Positions 1-11,273 of a stretch of DNA of 64,000 nucleotides are shown here, piece by piece. The DNA lies in NCBI GenBank assembly GCA_031771865.1, contig JASISA010000027.1, positions 682,001-746,000 on the forward strand, written 5' to 3'. How positions within the stretch are numbered: the first letter of the stretch is position 1; every line of letters starts with the position of its first letter. Under the pieces are notes generated by a model. It was not told where the DNA came from. It did not search any database and saw nothing but the letters and a program-made list of their open reading frames with translations. Source of the stretch: Nothophaeocryptopus gaeumannii. Taxonomy: Eukaryota; Ascomycota; Dothideomycetes; Mycosphaerellales; Mycosphaerellaceae. A program made the position numbers and the translations under genes.

Positions 1-1168
1 GGCATATCTTGGATTCTGTCAATATGTTGATTTAGTTGTACAGATGCGACTGTTTCGAATAGTATCTATTCTAATGCGAAGAAGCGCTGGGCGTATTATA
101 TCATATTTCTTGGCACCTTTTCCATTTTCATGTGGTAGTGTTTGGAGGCCAGGAGGGAAGGCGAGGAATGTCCGCATCGTTGCTCCTTCCGTTTCGGTTG
201 AGGTGAGATAAACCTAAGGCATGAATCAGTCGTTCACTCACTCGCGTCGAATACATGAGTCGGGCGAGGTTCTCAAACCTCCGTCCTATTCTCGCTGCGA
301 GGAGCAGCCTCCTGGATGTCAAATGCGCCTCGACTACCCACGGTACTGATTGGCCGCAGCTGACAGACCCTCATCTCCTCTAAGCTGGACAATTTTGAGC
401 ATACCAACCACGAGGGAACTAGCAAAGAATTCCATGAGTGCTGTATGAGGCACGCTTTGACCAGCAGATGTTCTTCCACTTGCAGAGTTTGCTCACTTTC
501 ACTCTCTAGATTTCTACTCTGCCGTCGCTTGAAGAATCCATCGAGTACTCCCGACGATTCTTAATATCTGGATGTTCTATCCCAGTACTTTCCACATCAC
601 TTCCGATGCTCCCGGTATCTTTTGAAACAAATTTCTTCTACTTGGCTGTCTGATCCATCTGGTGAGTGACGTTCCCAGAGTGGAATGATCGTGGCATGAA
701 TTCGTGCGTGTGATTACATCCCTCCGAGGGTGCCGAAGGAGTAGATAGCTCTGAATTTCTGTATGTTGTCGACTGTTTGTGAAATGATGACGCGGAGCCT
801 ATCCAGCGTTGTATCAGTCGTCTGGCCGCCTTCGTCTTCGTGTCGGATGCGCCGTGGTGCGGGTCACGTCGGATCATTGCACCGCGAGTCGAGATAAGTA
901 GGTGTCTCCGGGCTTGAGGCATCGTACTAGAGCTTGTTTTGGCATTGTAATGGGCACTGAGGCGGGCTGTGAGTGTTGGCTGAAGGTGCCATCGTGTCTC
1001 TCAACGATGTTTTCGTGACGGAGTTTATCTTCGATTGTGGAAAGCATTCGCGTCTGATCGGAGAGTACCTGAACGAGAATCCATAGATGGCTCCTGCCGG
1101 AAGGTTCCATGTTGGAGGCGGATTGGGCCTCTCTTGTGAGACACTGAGAGTCCGGCATTTCAAAGTAA
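1..1168. other. Gene-poor left edge
   Basis: No gene can be supported here. Short reading frames exist on the minus strand (for example 874-1191 and 638-922), but they have no recognisable domain, no consistent splice structure and no clear start context. The stretch is probably the 3' flank of the SANT-repeat gene that ends at 1169. A gene running in from beyond the left edge cannot be excluded. Confidence 0.4.
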
Positions 1169-1979
1169 CTACTCGGCTGGCTTGCTGCCACCTTCGGACT
1201 TGAGCAGGTACAAATGGTATCTCGACCGGCATGAGTATGAAGATCGGCCGGTTATTGCGCTGATCTCAGCCCATGTTTTGCCTTCTGCGTGCAGCTTCGA
1301 TAGGAGCTTGTCTTCGTCCGGGGTGAATAAGTTCACCCGATTCGATATTCTGAGCCCGGTCAATTTGGTTCCCAAGGAGTGTCTAGTTCGTCCAAGGTGC
1401 GATGCAATTTCAGCTCTCGTCATGCCAGTCGCTTTGAGAGCTTTGAGGGTTTCGATCTCCTTCGCGTCCCATAATTTGCCTTGCGACGCGTACGATGAGC
1501 GGCTACAACTTTTGTTCAAATTGTAATGTCTATCCGTGAGACTGTGAATGCTTCGATTGGGCATGCAGGTCTGAATGTTTCGCCAAGTCATCCCTTGATG
1601 ACGCATCTTCACAATCACCTCGTCTTCGGCAGGCGTGTATCCTATGGCTGGCAACTTCTCCCGAGGAGTCTCGAGCTGTGACTTTTGAGCTTTTTTTTTT
1701 GAATCGATACAATATGGCGTGCACAGACTCAGCGCTTCGTCCCAGCTTTGACGCGATGTCTTTTATTTTTATCCCTGCTGTCCGCATTTGGGACAGCTTT
1801 TCTTCTTCTTCAATCGTCCATGGACGACCACAGCGAAGTGAGCTTGTATGGAAGCTGCATGTACAAGTCCGCGAGATTGTCAAACGTAGCGGCGCCTTTG
1901 ACGCGTTCTGTCTACCGACCAGCGTTGCAATGGCGGACTTTTGATGCAGACTTGAACCCAGCCGCCTGAAAGCCTGCAT
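1169..1979 (-). pseudogene. Four-repeat Myb/SANT protein, copy A, split by a one-base shift in an A10 run
   Basis: The minus-strand start at 1979 gives a basic, Ser/Arg-rich leader of about 50 residues ending in SFHTSSLRC, which looks like a fungal mitochondrial presequence. Repeat 1 follows (WTIEEEEKLSQMRTAGIKIK to LGRSAESVHAILYRF). Repeats 2 to 4 lie in another frame: YTPAEDEVIVKMRHQGMTW, LWDAKEIETLKALKATGMT and FTPDEDKLLSKLHAEGKTW, each ending in a GR/NR helix. The two frames meet at a run of ten A (coding strand) at 1691-1700. Nine A would give one frame of 270 codons, and the interval is 811 bases, which is 810 plus 1. Paralogues lie at 51790-52590 and 56408-57269. It may be a pseudogene, a sequencing error in the homopolymer, or a slippage-decoded gene. 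Function is unknown; SANT repeats usually bind DNA or histone tails. Confidence 0.75.
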
Positions 1980-2247
1980 GTTGCATGACCCGGTAGTCCA
2001 CTGCGATCCAAGAACGGCACGGATACCCGCGAGACAGCAACCGAAATTCGAGGATAGATATTGGTAGGGCGGCAGGTGTTCAGAAGGAGTGAGGTCGCGA
2101 AGTTCGAGTGGGGATTCACGCGAAGCGCGCCGAACATCAACCGTCTGGGCGGCCCGTGCGTGTCCTGCCCCTTGCCTCTTGCCTCTCCTCCAGAATGGGA
2201 GACACCGAGGACACAACAACTTCAGCAATCACTTGATGCTGCTCTAC

Positions 2248-3783
2248 CTACAGAGTATACCTAAATTGCTTACTTGTCTGGTCCGTAAAATCATCCTCAT
2301 ACGCGTGATCAAAGCCCTCCATCTCTCCCGTTAAGTCTCGGCGCTTGTTGTCCCAGACGCAGACGAATCGATACAGGACGATTGCGACAACTGTGATGAC
2401 CAAAATACTGGCAGTCACAATCCAGCCGGTCTTGTAGTATGAAGCCCCATTCTCATATAAGATAAGAAGGCCTGCGAAGTTGCCTGTATACACATTAGTA
2501 AAAAGGATGCCTTCAGCGAAAAAAAATGGCCAGCATACCCAAGCAATACCCCCAAAGGCTCCCACTAGCCCTGACCGATCGTTTTGTATATCCAGCGCAG
2601 TTGGCGACAGTCGATCCCATGAGCACCGCATAACCACCGCCACAGAAAGCCAGGATGTACACGGCAAACAGCCTGCCTCCAGTCTGCTCAATCGGAAGCT
2701 TCCACAACAAAGTCGCACTAAGCAACCAGAAAGCCGTCATAATCGCCACAAGCCAACGCACCCAATCCTCGGACTTCATTGCCAAATACGGTGCCATCAA
2801 CTCCACAGTCCCAATGATCGCGCCAGCTGGCATTATCAACAGCAACGAGTTCAATCCACCGAATCCAAGCTGGTTGATGATGATCGGGATAAGGGTGGAT
2901 ACGGATCCATTAACGAAGAGCATACAGAGAGTTGTGATAAATGGGATCCAGAACGTTTCATCTTTGACCAATTCCCAGACCTGTCCCTTGTTGGAGTGCG
3001 TGTTCCGCACACCGGCATGATTCTCCCGCATTCGAGCGACGTATATACATCGTTCCCTTTCATTGAAGCCTCGTGCGCGGACGGGATCGGCGGGTACGAG
3101 GAAGAGGATGACGAAGGACCAAAGGACTGTGATTGAGCCGGCGACGGAATACTTACACCGTGATCAGGATCATTTGCCCTCTCTGCCACCGACTGGGGGT
3201 TTACAATGCCTACATATACCTCCACGGACTCAGCATGCCTTGGGTATGACCCAATCCATGGTTAATCAACGGCGCCACAATACTTGCATACCCCGTAGCA
3301 AAATACCAAGCCCCCATCCGAAACCCCTTCTCCTGTTTCCTATACCAACCCGCCCACAAGCCATTATCCAGCCCCGACTTACCCCCGCCTCCAGGAATCC
3401 CAGACAGAATCGCTGAGCATACAAGCCGTGAAAGGTTGATACGCCAGCGGTCGTCATGAGACATGCCCCTCAGGATATGACTATCCTAAACATGACACGC
3501 TCGATGGGGAATTTCGGCTTGAGATAACGTAGCTTTATCATAATATTGAAGACCATAAGTCAAGACGAGGATTGAAAGGAGTCGACGATCGATTTTTCCA
3601 TACGAGCTTCTTTTCTTCAGAGCAATTCCACTCGAGAGAACCTGTGTAATCTGCGAAGAGTTTTTGGGCTTCGTCTCCATGGACGGTGTCGATTTGGGTT
3701 GTCTCTTCGAGTCCGGCGGCATCGCTGATGTTTGTGTTATTCTGTTCGAGGTTGGGTTTCTCGATGTCAGGCCTTTCTGCCAT
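2248..3783 (-). pseudogene. Decayed DAL5-type MFS anion/allantoate permease
   Basis: The translation carries typical landmarks of the fungal allantoate-permease (ACS) branch of the major facilitator superfamily: YGLQYYDKATLSQA, AQRFCLGFLEAGVS, WYRKQEKGFRMGAWY, a RMRENHAGVR loop, GLNSLLLIMPAGAIIG, GYTKRSV and a C-terminal MEGFDHAYEDDFTD. It is broken in at least four places: a one-base shift near 3590, loss of about 45 residues after TLSQA near 3525, a TGA at 3470-3472 where a Trp is expected, and another shift near 3380. The 3' part is intact and has a clean intron at 2484-2538. The intron before ITVLWSF would need an AAG acceptor. The gene lies in the same orientation as the neighbouring oxidoreductase, so the two may once have formed a transport and catabolism pair. 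Confidence 0.85.
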
Positions 3784-4294
3784 GGTGCTCGTGTCAGTCT
3801 CAGGATGATGAAAATTTGTGTTCAGGGCGAAATTCGATCGCCCGTGAAGGCTGTGAAGACATGAGGTCTGCCGCCTTTATGCACATCCCAGTATCTCCAT
3901 GCATTACCGGACCCTGCTCCCTTATTTCTGCCTTGGCGGATATCGCAGGGTCTAGCCAAGACATTTTCTGCTATTGCTTCCTGAGCAGGCTTGAGGAAAG
4001 ACGGGGATGCTCCTTTGCTTGTCTTGGTATGCAGGTACCAGATACATGCACGATTTTGCGTGGGCGACTCGTGCTATGTGCTGCCGAAACCAGGAGCATT
4101 CCCTGTGTACCCGCAACTCCTTCCTAACCTTGATGAAAGAGTGGCTCGTGATGGGTAGCTGGAAAGAAACAATCCCGGTGCAGGGGCTTCTAAGGACTTA
4201 GTGTCGTAATTTTGTCTATTGTCATATCAGCTGTATGGTGTATCATATGCAGCAAATGCCAATTCCTCAATGCCAGAAAAGTGGCCATCGTGCC

Positions 4295-5410
4295 TCACAA
4301 TTGACTTGACACCCTCGCATCCAACCTTTTCCCAGCCTCATCCCACTCGATCCTCTTCCCCGTCCTTAAGCTCTCCTGCAGCGCCTCTGCAATCTCCATT
4401 CCCTTCACAGCCACATCAAGCTCATAAGGCAGGGCTTTGCCATCAAGCACACAATCCGCAAATGTAGCCAGCTCCGTCACAAAAGCCCTCTCATACCTCT
4501 CGTAAAAGTCCGGCATCACATCATTCCCAATACCGCTCCTATCAGCAACCTCTATCAAATCTCTTCGCGGATGCATATTGATCTTCAAAACACCATCCGT
4601 ACCAATAATCTCAGTAGGGTTATCGAAACCATGATGCATGATCCTCGAAACAGTATAATACGATATCGGTGCCACGCCACTCTCGCCCTGAGGATACCAC
4701 TTAACAGTCCCAACAGCATTGTCGACATCTTGTATTTGCGCAAGCTCCTTGTGTAGAGCAATCGTCCCTATTGCATGACAAGATTTCGGCCTCGCCCCAG
4801 CTCCCAGGAAAGAAAGAGTCAGATCGATATCGTGCACGCTGGTGTCGATGAATATCCCAGGGTTGGCCATGATGTATCGCATGTAGAATTCTGAGCGGTC
4901 GAATTTATCTCGGTTGTCGCAGCGGATTACGACTGGTGCTCCGATCCGGCCGGACTCGATTGCTTTCTTCGCATTTTGGTAGGAAGCATCGAAGCGTCGG
5001 GAGAAAGCGGTCGTGACTTTTAGATGGGCATACTTTGGCTGCTTCGTAAACACTAGAATGTTCCGACTTTGCTCAGCATTCATTGCGAGTGGTTTCTCGC
5101 AGAGGACGTGCAGGCCTTTCTCGATCCCGGCGATGACTTGCTCGTAGTGAACTTTCGTCGTGCTGGCTATCAGGATGGCTTCCAGTCCGGAATGTTGTAG
5201 CATTTCGCCGATGGTTCGGTAAACTTTCACTCCGTGTGGCACGAGGTGCTCTTGAGCCCATTCGATGTCTGCGTCCATGGGCGAGCAGGCGCACGCCAGT
5301 TTGGTTCTGGGGACAAAGTGTAGAGCGTTGAGAGCGTGCTGCCTACCTATCCTACCGAGGCCGACAACGCCTATGGCAAGTCGCTTGGGTTCTAGGTAGA
5401 TGGTGGCCAT
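4295..5410 (-). CDS. Gfo/Idh/MocA-family NAD(P)-dependent oxidoreductase (inositol 2-dehydrogenase-like)
   Basis: A single exon encodes 371 residues. The N-terminal Rossmann motif VGLGRIG (residues 16-22) binds NAD(P), and CEKPLAM (104-110) holds the Lys typical of the family. The DTSVHDIDLTLSFLGA block belongs to the C-terminal alpha/beta substrate domain and includes a conserved His. Members oxidise a hydroxyl on sugars, inositols or sugar acids; the order of motifs resembles myo-inositol 2-dehydrogenase, but the substrate cannot be read from the sequence. No signal peptide is present, so it is probably cytosolic. The length is normal for the family. Its nearest codirectional neighbour is a broken MFS carrier. 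Confidence 0.92.
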   Translation of the reverse strand: MATIYLEPKRLAIGVVGLGRIGRQHALNALHFVPRTKLACACSPMDADIEWAQEHLVPHGVKVYRTIGEMLQHSGLEAILIASTTKVHYEQVIAGIEKGLHVLCEKPLAMNAEQSRNILVFTKQPKYAHLKVTTAFSRRFDASYQNAKKAIESGRIGAPVVIRCDNRDKFDRSEFYMRYIMANPGIFIDTSVHDIDLTLSFLGAGARPKSCHAIGTIALHKELAQIQDVDNAVGTVKWYPQGESGVAPISYYTVSRIMHHGFDNPTEIIGTDGVLKINMHPRRDLIEVADRSGIGNDVMPDFYERYERAFVTELATFADCVLDGKALPYELDVAVKGMEIAEALQESLRTGKRIEWDEAGKRLDARVSSQL

Positions 5411-5908
5411 TGTGCAGATCTAGTTGATATTCGCGGTTTGCTCTTAGGTGGCGAAGTTGGTGGTGAGCTTGGGGAGGATGCTAGCCGTCCACGCGTGGTC
5501 AGTTGTTCAGTCGCTGGATGATCAGATCATCTGCTGTGTCCTCGGAAGGCTTATTTTACCTTCTAGAGCCCCTCGATCAAAGTACGGAGCGGCATCACAA
5601 GACAGCGCGGAAAGGCCTGTTTAGGCAAATCGCCCGACGTAGCTTACCTTTGCACATGCCGACATTCACTAGACTGGATGGAAGTAAAGCGTCGGCCTTT
5701 GGTTGAGCGTCACTGAATATGCAGATCAAGCTTTTGCGTACGGATGTCTAATGACCACAGTGGGGTGCAGGGGTGAGAGAGGTGAGGTTGTGAAAAACGT
5801 GGTCTGAGCCTTCTGACGTTGGTTTTACCCGGGATTAGCCGGTTTGGCACTTTGATGAATTTCTACTCAAATGCCCTTAATGATGCTACCGCTCCCTCTC
5901 TCCTTCGA

Positions 5909-7353
5909 CTACGAGCCAACATTGAACTCGAAGCCCCATGCAGTCTTCTCGTCTTGGCCTGACTGGTGAATGCATAGTCAGTACAGTCCAGCACAAACAA
6001 TGAAGACGAAGTGCTTACCTGATAGATGGGAAATGTCACCGAGTTGCCAGAGTAAGTGTGGGCAGAGGTTCCCCTATCCGAAGGACCATCGACACGACCA
6101 AAATGTCCAGCGTCAGTGAAGCCATAAGTATGAATAATCAACGATCCGGAAGTCGGCAGTCCAACAGCACTCACGTTCTTGACCGTGACATAGTAAGTGC
6201 CGGTCTTGGTACATCCAGTTAAGATCTTGACAGCAGATGATCCAACAGTGCTGTAGACATCAATCATTCCATCTCCGCTGGTCGTAGTGCGCACTCTGGT
6301 ACCAGTCATGTCTTGATTGTAGTACTTGTAGACCTGAAACTCTCCATTGCCGTAGTAGCCAGTCCCAGTGCAGGAGTTGTTAGCGGTCTTGCCAACCAAG
6401 CTGGCCATAAAGTCGCGCAGCTGACATTTGCTCAGCCAATTCCCTCGAAGACCGATGTAGTTGTAGCGCTCGAGACGGGAGATCCACCAAGCAGCTCCGG
6501 CGGAAGTCTGCTGGTCGTATGTGGCGTATTCGTTGATGTTGACTGGTCTTGAGGGAAGGCCGTACTTGGACAGCACAGCAGCCAGACCCGTGGCGTCGTC
6601 CTGTGGGTCACCGGGCTCATCGTGCCAAGAGTATTGGTCAGGGATGATGTTGTCTTGCTTGACTCGGGCTGCCCAGTTCGTCCACCAGGTGTTGCTTGTA
6701 GAAGGCTGGCTTGCAGATGATGGGCCACTGATTAGGACGCCGTTAAGAGCGCTGTCTTGGCGAAGTCTCTTGTGGGTGCGGGAGTACAAATCGAGGTACT
6801 GTTGCTGGCTACGATTCCAGAAGACACCTCCTCCAATGTCAGGTTCGTTCCAGATGTCGAAGACGAGCCCATCAAGCATTCTCAGACGTTTGAGGTCGCT
6901 AATGAGCTGGTGGATGAAGTTGTCGTAGTCAGTCCAGTCCCCATTGTCTCCAGGCCAGAGCGTGGACGAGTTGGCATGATCGGTGCCCCAGATGTCGTGT
7001 GGTAGCAAGATCACCTTAGCACCATACTTGCGGGAAGTCTGGTAGTTGTTGTAGGTTGACTGAATTCGGCAGTTGTAGGCACTGAGGCCATAGATCCAGC
7101 CTCCACAGTCAAGCTGAGCTCCACCGATTCGAGCGTAGTTGAAGCCGATGTCTTGGTAGAAGGAGTCCGGGATTTGGTTCACTGTAGTGTCCGGAATACC
7201 ATAGATGAAGCCAGACGCCAAGTGTTGCGGCCTACCACACTTCGCAGACAAGTCGACCGTCGCCGTATTGCTGGACGTCTGCCGAATATGAAGGGAAGAA
7301 GCGAGAGCTGGAGAGGCGTAAGCGGCCAGCAAGGCCAATGTCCAAGGCGCCAT
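5909..7353 (-). CDS. Secreted glycoside hydrolase, clan GH-A, GH39-like
   Basis: Two exons (7353-6019 and 5962-5909, intron 5963-6018 with GTAAGC donor and CACCAG acceptor) give 462 residues. Reading through the intron instead would add an atypical basic tail; splicing ends the protein in AWGFEFNVGS, which suits a beta-sandwich end. A signal peptide of about 19 residues is present. The (beta/alpha)8 domain has IWNEPD with the acid/base Glu at about 170 and NINEYAT with the nucleophile Glu at about 275, the hallmark pair of clan GH-A. The C-terminal third is beta-rich. Expected action is release of xylose or arabinose units from plant hemicellulose outside the cell; assignment to GH39 is by overall pattern and is less certain than the clan. 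Confidence 0.88.
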
Positions 7354-7936
7354 GGTTTGAGGAAAGATGAAGTAGCTGGATGGCCTTTCGAGGATGATTT
7401 CCGCCTCATCCTACCTATAGCGTTTCCTTTTATATATCGCAAGCATGTTCCCTGTCCAGCCTCGTGAACAATGATACTTTGCGAAGCCCCTCAAATGTCC
7501 CTCATTGGACCCCATGGGATATGCAGCTTTTGCGGAGAAGCGTAAAAGCCAATGCTCATACTCGCGAGCTAAGAGACGGAAAATTTGTCGATGTTGATGT
7601 GAAGGTCTTCGGAGCGTGTGGTGGATGTTCCTGTGTGTCCGGGTAATGGAGGGACCCACTCCTCGGCAGGCTTTGACCCTCCGGAGCTCCCGCGGGGTTG
7701 CTCTCCTCCCGGAACTTTGCTCCGAAACGCGAACGCGTCTTCGGCACTGTTGTTACGTCGCTGCTGTAGACCGTAGGCGAAGGCATCTCAGCGTCACTCA
7801 GAGCACGAAGCTGGCAAACGAGTGACATATGATCACCTCAATGGATCCTCGAGATTGGGGAGCAGGAAGAGCGCCGGTGCGAAAAGGCAAGGCCAACCAC
7901 ACTCGTCTCTCTCGTATAACGCCAGTGTCAACGATC

Positions 7937-8404
7937 TCAATTTGTCCATATCCTTTCACTAACGGGAGTGGCCAGTGTAGCCCGCTCGAGAATGCGGACA
8001 AGGGATTCTCGATCATTCTTCCACTTCACCTCTTCATCATCCTTACGTCTAAAAGCCGATCGCAGGACAAGGACCTCCAGATTATCCATCCCCACAAACG
8101 CAAGCATATATGTGCATGCTGACAAGTAAGGTTTGTTTCCAGCTCCCCAGCAGCGTGTCATTCTCAGGTCATGGACGGGAGCCTTCAGCCCAACGTTGGA
8201 CGCCATAGTTTTGGCCAAGCTAGGGACGTGGAAGTCCTTAAAGTCTACTGAGGAGTAGAGTAGAGGAATTGATAGATCGTAATTGCATCGACATGTTTGG
8301 CTAAATGCTGCGAGGGCTTGTGGATCGTCGAGGAAAGAGAGGATGTGGTCTTGGAGTTCGCCTGGGATTCTGGCGAGAGCAGACGTGTTTGGAAGATCTG
8401 TCAT
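7937..8404 (-). pseudogene. F-box protein N-terminal part, cut short
   Basis: From a Met at 8404 the minus strand encodes an F-box of the LARIPGELQDHILSFLDDP type (about residues 9-28), followed by the start of a leucine-rich region (MDNLEVLVLRSAFRRKDDEE, then LVRILERA). It then stops after about 155 residues. F-box proteins of this fungal kind normally continue through several hundred residues of LRRs and act as substrate receptors of SCF ubiquitin ligases. The missing LRR-like part appears to lie head-to-head on the opposite strand from about 8390, which suggests inversion at the F-box start. A further-upstream start would add a low-complexity segment and is less likely. Confidence 0.6.
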
Positions 8405-8772
8405 TGATTGCGCCGTGCTTCGAGTGTCGCCGCACTCGACCTCTCCTTGACTCCACATTTTGCGAAAAGACGGAAATGACGAGCTTGACGTTAGAGGGAT
8501 GTCTCCATCACGGTGCATTATATCATGCGATGGGAATGCTGGCGGGGTCGGAATATCTCTCGCTGTCGCACATGCCTTGTCTTCCTCCCCCTGACCACGA
8601 TTGTGATTTCTCGATGGCGCCAGGCGCAGCTGAGGAATGGAAGAATGCACTTGTATCACAGCGGCAGACTTTGGAGGAGCTGGAACTGCAGTTACTGACT
8701 CAAGAACTCCTGTTCGTGCAAGTTGCGGGCGGAAATGGTATGGATCTGAGAGAGCTGAAGGCTCTGGAATAG
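8390..8772 (+). pseudogene. LRR fragment, possible inverted C-terminal part of the F-box gene
   Basis: The plus-strand frame reads LEDLSLIAPCFECRR, then MTSLTLEGC, LAGSEYLSLSHM and RQTLEELELQL, with leucines spaced as in F-box-associated LRRs. It has no convincing start of its own, because upstream of about 8390 it merely runs antisense to the F-box. It ends at a TAG at 8770-8772. Together with the truncated F-box on the minus strand it looks like one gene broken by a small inversion. A chance frame is possible but unlikely given the regular Leu spacing. Confidence 0.5.
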
Positions 8773-10250
8773 CTGCAGGTAGATTTGCGATATTGCACTG
8801 ATGACTCTGGAGTAGGTAGCGATCTGTTGTTCCCTCGCGCAACACCCGACACTCCTCGAATCTCGGCCAAAGATGGTGTAGAGGTAGACTGGATTACGGG
8901 TTTTTGAGAGGTCAAGCAAGCAGAAGCTTGGACGAGAGCACTTCTGCTCAGCGATCTCGACGAGGGCTGCCATCACGATGCCACTCGGACGAATCTGATT
9001 CCGGCTCAAGAGCATGCTCACAGGTGAGTATGTCCGCTCTCCCTTCTTGGTCCAGAGATTCCGCATCGAATGCGTGCTGTTCGAAAGGCCATCATGGCTC
9101 TGCTCTCGGTGCTCGCTTTGTCTCGCACCTTCTGTGCATGCGGCCGCGTTGATCGTCCAATGCATGCGGCCGCAAGTCCCGCGATGTCTCGTTTCCAAAA
9201 GAAGCAACCCTTAGATGGCAATGGTGTGTCTGCTCAAGTGGACTTGTCTTGACTATTGATAGGATCCTTCTTCGATCCGCTTGATCGGCTCCACAAGATC
9301 GGCAACCGGTGTATCATCATCCCAGGCGAGTCATATAGCGCCCCAGAGTCAGTGTCGAAAAGGTGCCCGATTTCATCATCTCAAAAATGTAGTGAGGTGT
9401 TAGCGGACGGCGACAGCACAAAGAAAGACTTTAGTCCCTGCGTCCAGCGCTATTTTTGGGGGCCAAGTTTTGCCGAAGTGGCACCTCCTCGAACGACACT
9501 TCATTCTGCAACTCTAGCATCGGAAAGATACGAGGTCGCAATGGTCAACATACCGCATTCGACTCAGCCTCAAAACAAAAGTAGTGCATCGCCTCTCCCA
9601 GAATACTTGCTCCGACCGCTATATGCCTTGCTTGGCGGTGCTACATTCAGAGGACAGCTTCGATCGGTAGTGGGTTTTTACCTGGTCTCTTGCCTGAAGC
9701 AGCGAAATCGACCATACTAAGCGCTGTCCCGTACCATTTGCGACCCTTGCGATACGTCGAAAGCCTTGTCTTTGCCTATCAATCCTCGAAAAATCCACGA
9801 AACAGCAGCTAGCGTGTAAAGAAGTACGTGGCATAAAACGCTCGCTTTCACCACAGAATCCTAGCAATACTGATCGGCTGCGGCTGGTGACTTGTACCGA
9901 GCCCTAGCTAGCCGGCCGAAATTTCAGCTCTAGCCGAAGGAAAACATTAACGTTAAAAGCACTCCACATCGCATTCAGCAAGGGAGGCCAGCTTGCGAGA
10001 GATGTAGGCCCCCCTGTAGTAAACGAGCGAAAGACGTAGGGAGGCGAAGCGACCAAAGAGAAACGAGCGTCGAGAGCGAAGGACAGGGATGATGCCCAAT
10101 TGCGCGAGGCGGGCAAGTCGTTCGGAAAGCCTGCGTTAGATAGAATCTTTCTTGAATCGCAGTAAGCCAGGTTCAGTATTGACAGAATTTAATTTAAGCT
10201 AGGGCTCGGTCGGCTAGCCGGGGCTCGGGGAAATCTCGAGGGTATCCCCA
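8773..10250. other. Non-coding or decayed stretch
   Basis: No supportable gene. A plus frame at 9256-9720 (154 codons) lacks domains and has a noncoding-like composition. A 13-base word, TGCATGCGGCCGC, occurs twice, around 9135 and 9162. The 3' end of the stretch holds an inverted-repeat pair at 9896-9909 and 10197-10210, described separately. Confidence 0.4.
9896..10210. repeat. Segment bounded by a 14-base perfect inverted repeat
   Basis: ACCGAGCCCTAGCT at 9896-9909 recurs exactly as its reverse complement at 10197-10210, and extra partial matches (TAGCCGG) flank both arms. The 315-base segment has no convincing reading frame. This geometry fits a small non-autonomous DNA element (MITE) or its relic, but no target duplication is evident. 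Confidence 0.4.
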
Positions 10251-10460
10251 TGTGCTACACTTACATCACGCCCAGGATTATACGAGCTTTGGTAGACATT
10301 AGAGTGCTATACCCGCTCGTATTGGCGGTGCGGTGCCAGCAGACGGGCTCTTTGAGGCGCAGTGACTTCGACGTCACTTTCGTGATACTGCCAAGGACGG
10401 CGCTACGGGGCATGTTCCCAGATTGCTTTGCTGAAGACTTGCCTAGAGCACAGCAGGGGA

Positions 10461-10466
10461 TATAAA
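10461..10466 (+). promoter_or_regulatory. TATA box of the PhiA-like gene
   Basis: TATAAA within GGGGATATAAACACC lies 124 bases before the ATG at 10585. It is followed by a CA-rich leader (CCTTCACAACCCCACCACAT) typical of strongly expressed fungal genes. Confidence 0.55.
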
Positions 10467-10584
10467 CACCATGTAGGTACCGCATCCTTCGATATATATC
10501 TCCCACCAGCCTCTCCAAACAAGGCTCAAACAGACTACTATACCCAAATCCTCAATCCTTCACAACCCCACCACATCTCGCAAA

Positions 10585-11273
10585 ATGAAGACTGTATTCG
10601 CCCTCGCAGCCCTCGCAGCCGCCGCCTGCGCCGCCCCCGTCTCGGAATACGAAGTCGGCAAGCCCTTCCGCTTCACCGGCATCGCCCTCCGCTCCGCCAG
10701 CCCCATCCACTTCGGCTCCATCAACGCCAACGGCCTGGCTTTCTGGATTGGCAAGAACACCACCACCTACTGCCCAGAGGACTCTGCTGCCGTCACTGTT
10801 TGCCCTACGGCCAATAAGAACACTACCATTTTCGCCACCTATATCACTGTCAATGGCACTTTGAGCTTGTCGACGGATGTGCCCGGTGGTCAGCAGTGCT
10901 ATGTGACGGAAGGGGATGACAAGGGACAGTTGCCGGGACAGTTGAAGGTATGTTATATTCTCCCCCCTACTCTCACCAAAACCACCATTTAGCCTACTCA
11001 TACTGACTTTCTTGCTCCTACCAGTTCACTGAAGCCCATTCCGTCGCCACCTCCGGACCGCCCCTCTACCAAGGCTTCGAGATCGTTGACCAAAAGCTCG
11101 TATTCGAGGGCAAGGACTGGTTCGCCTGCCCCGTTGATAACTTCAATACCGGCTACGGCATCTGGGCTGTCAGCCGGGTTGCGGGTTTCAATGCTGGTCA
11201 GGGATGTCTGGGCTTCGTTTGGAGGTTTGTGCCGGTGGGTGAGTCTATACCGAGTGCTTGGCAGTATAACTAG
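10585..11273 (+). CDS. phiA-like: PhiA-like secreted cell wall protein
   Basis: Two exons (10585-10947 and 11025-11273; intron 10948-11024 with a CATACTGAC branch point and CCAG acceptor) encode 203 residues. A signal peptide of about 17 residues precedes a single beta-rich domain with FTGIALRSASPIHFGSINA, VPGGQQCYV, a CP motif, GQGCLGF and the terminal AWQYN, which together match the fungal PhiA family (cell wall proteins linked to phialide and conidium development). Four Cys remain in the mature part. N-glycosylation sequons (NTT, NGT) are present. The first exon is very rich in GCC/CGC codons, consistent with high expression, and a TATA box lies upstream. Confidence 0.85.

Noticed and set aside
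5863..5962. Unspliced C-terminal extension of the GH39-like protein
   Set aside because: It reads through a canonical intron into a basic, non-family tail; splicing gives a better end and a stop at 5909.
9256..9720. Plus-strand frame of 154 codons as a gene
   Set aside because: No domain, leader or splice support and an irregular residue mix.
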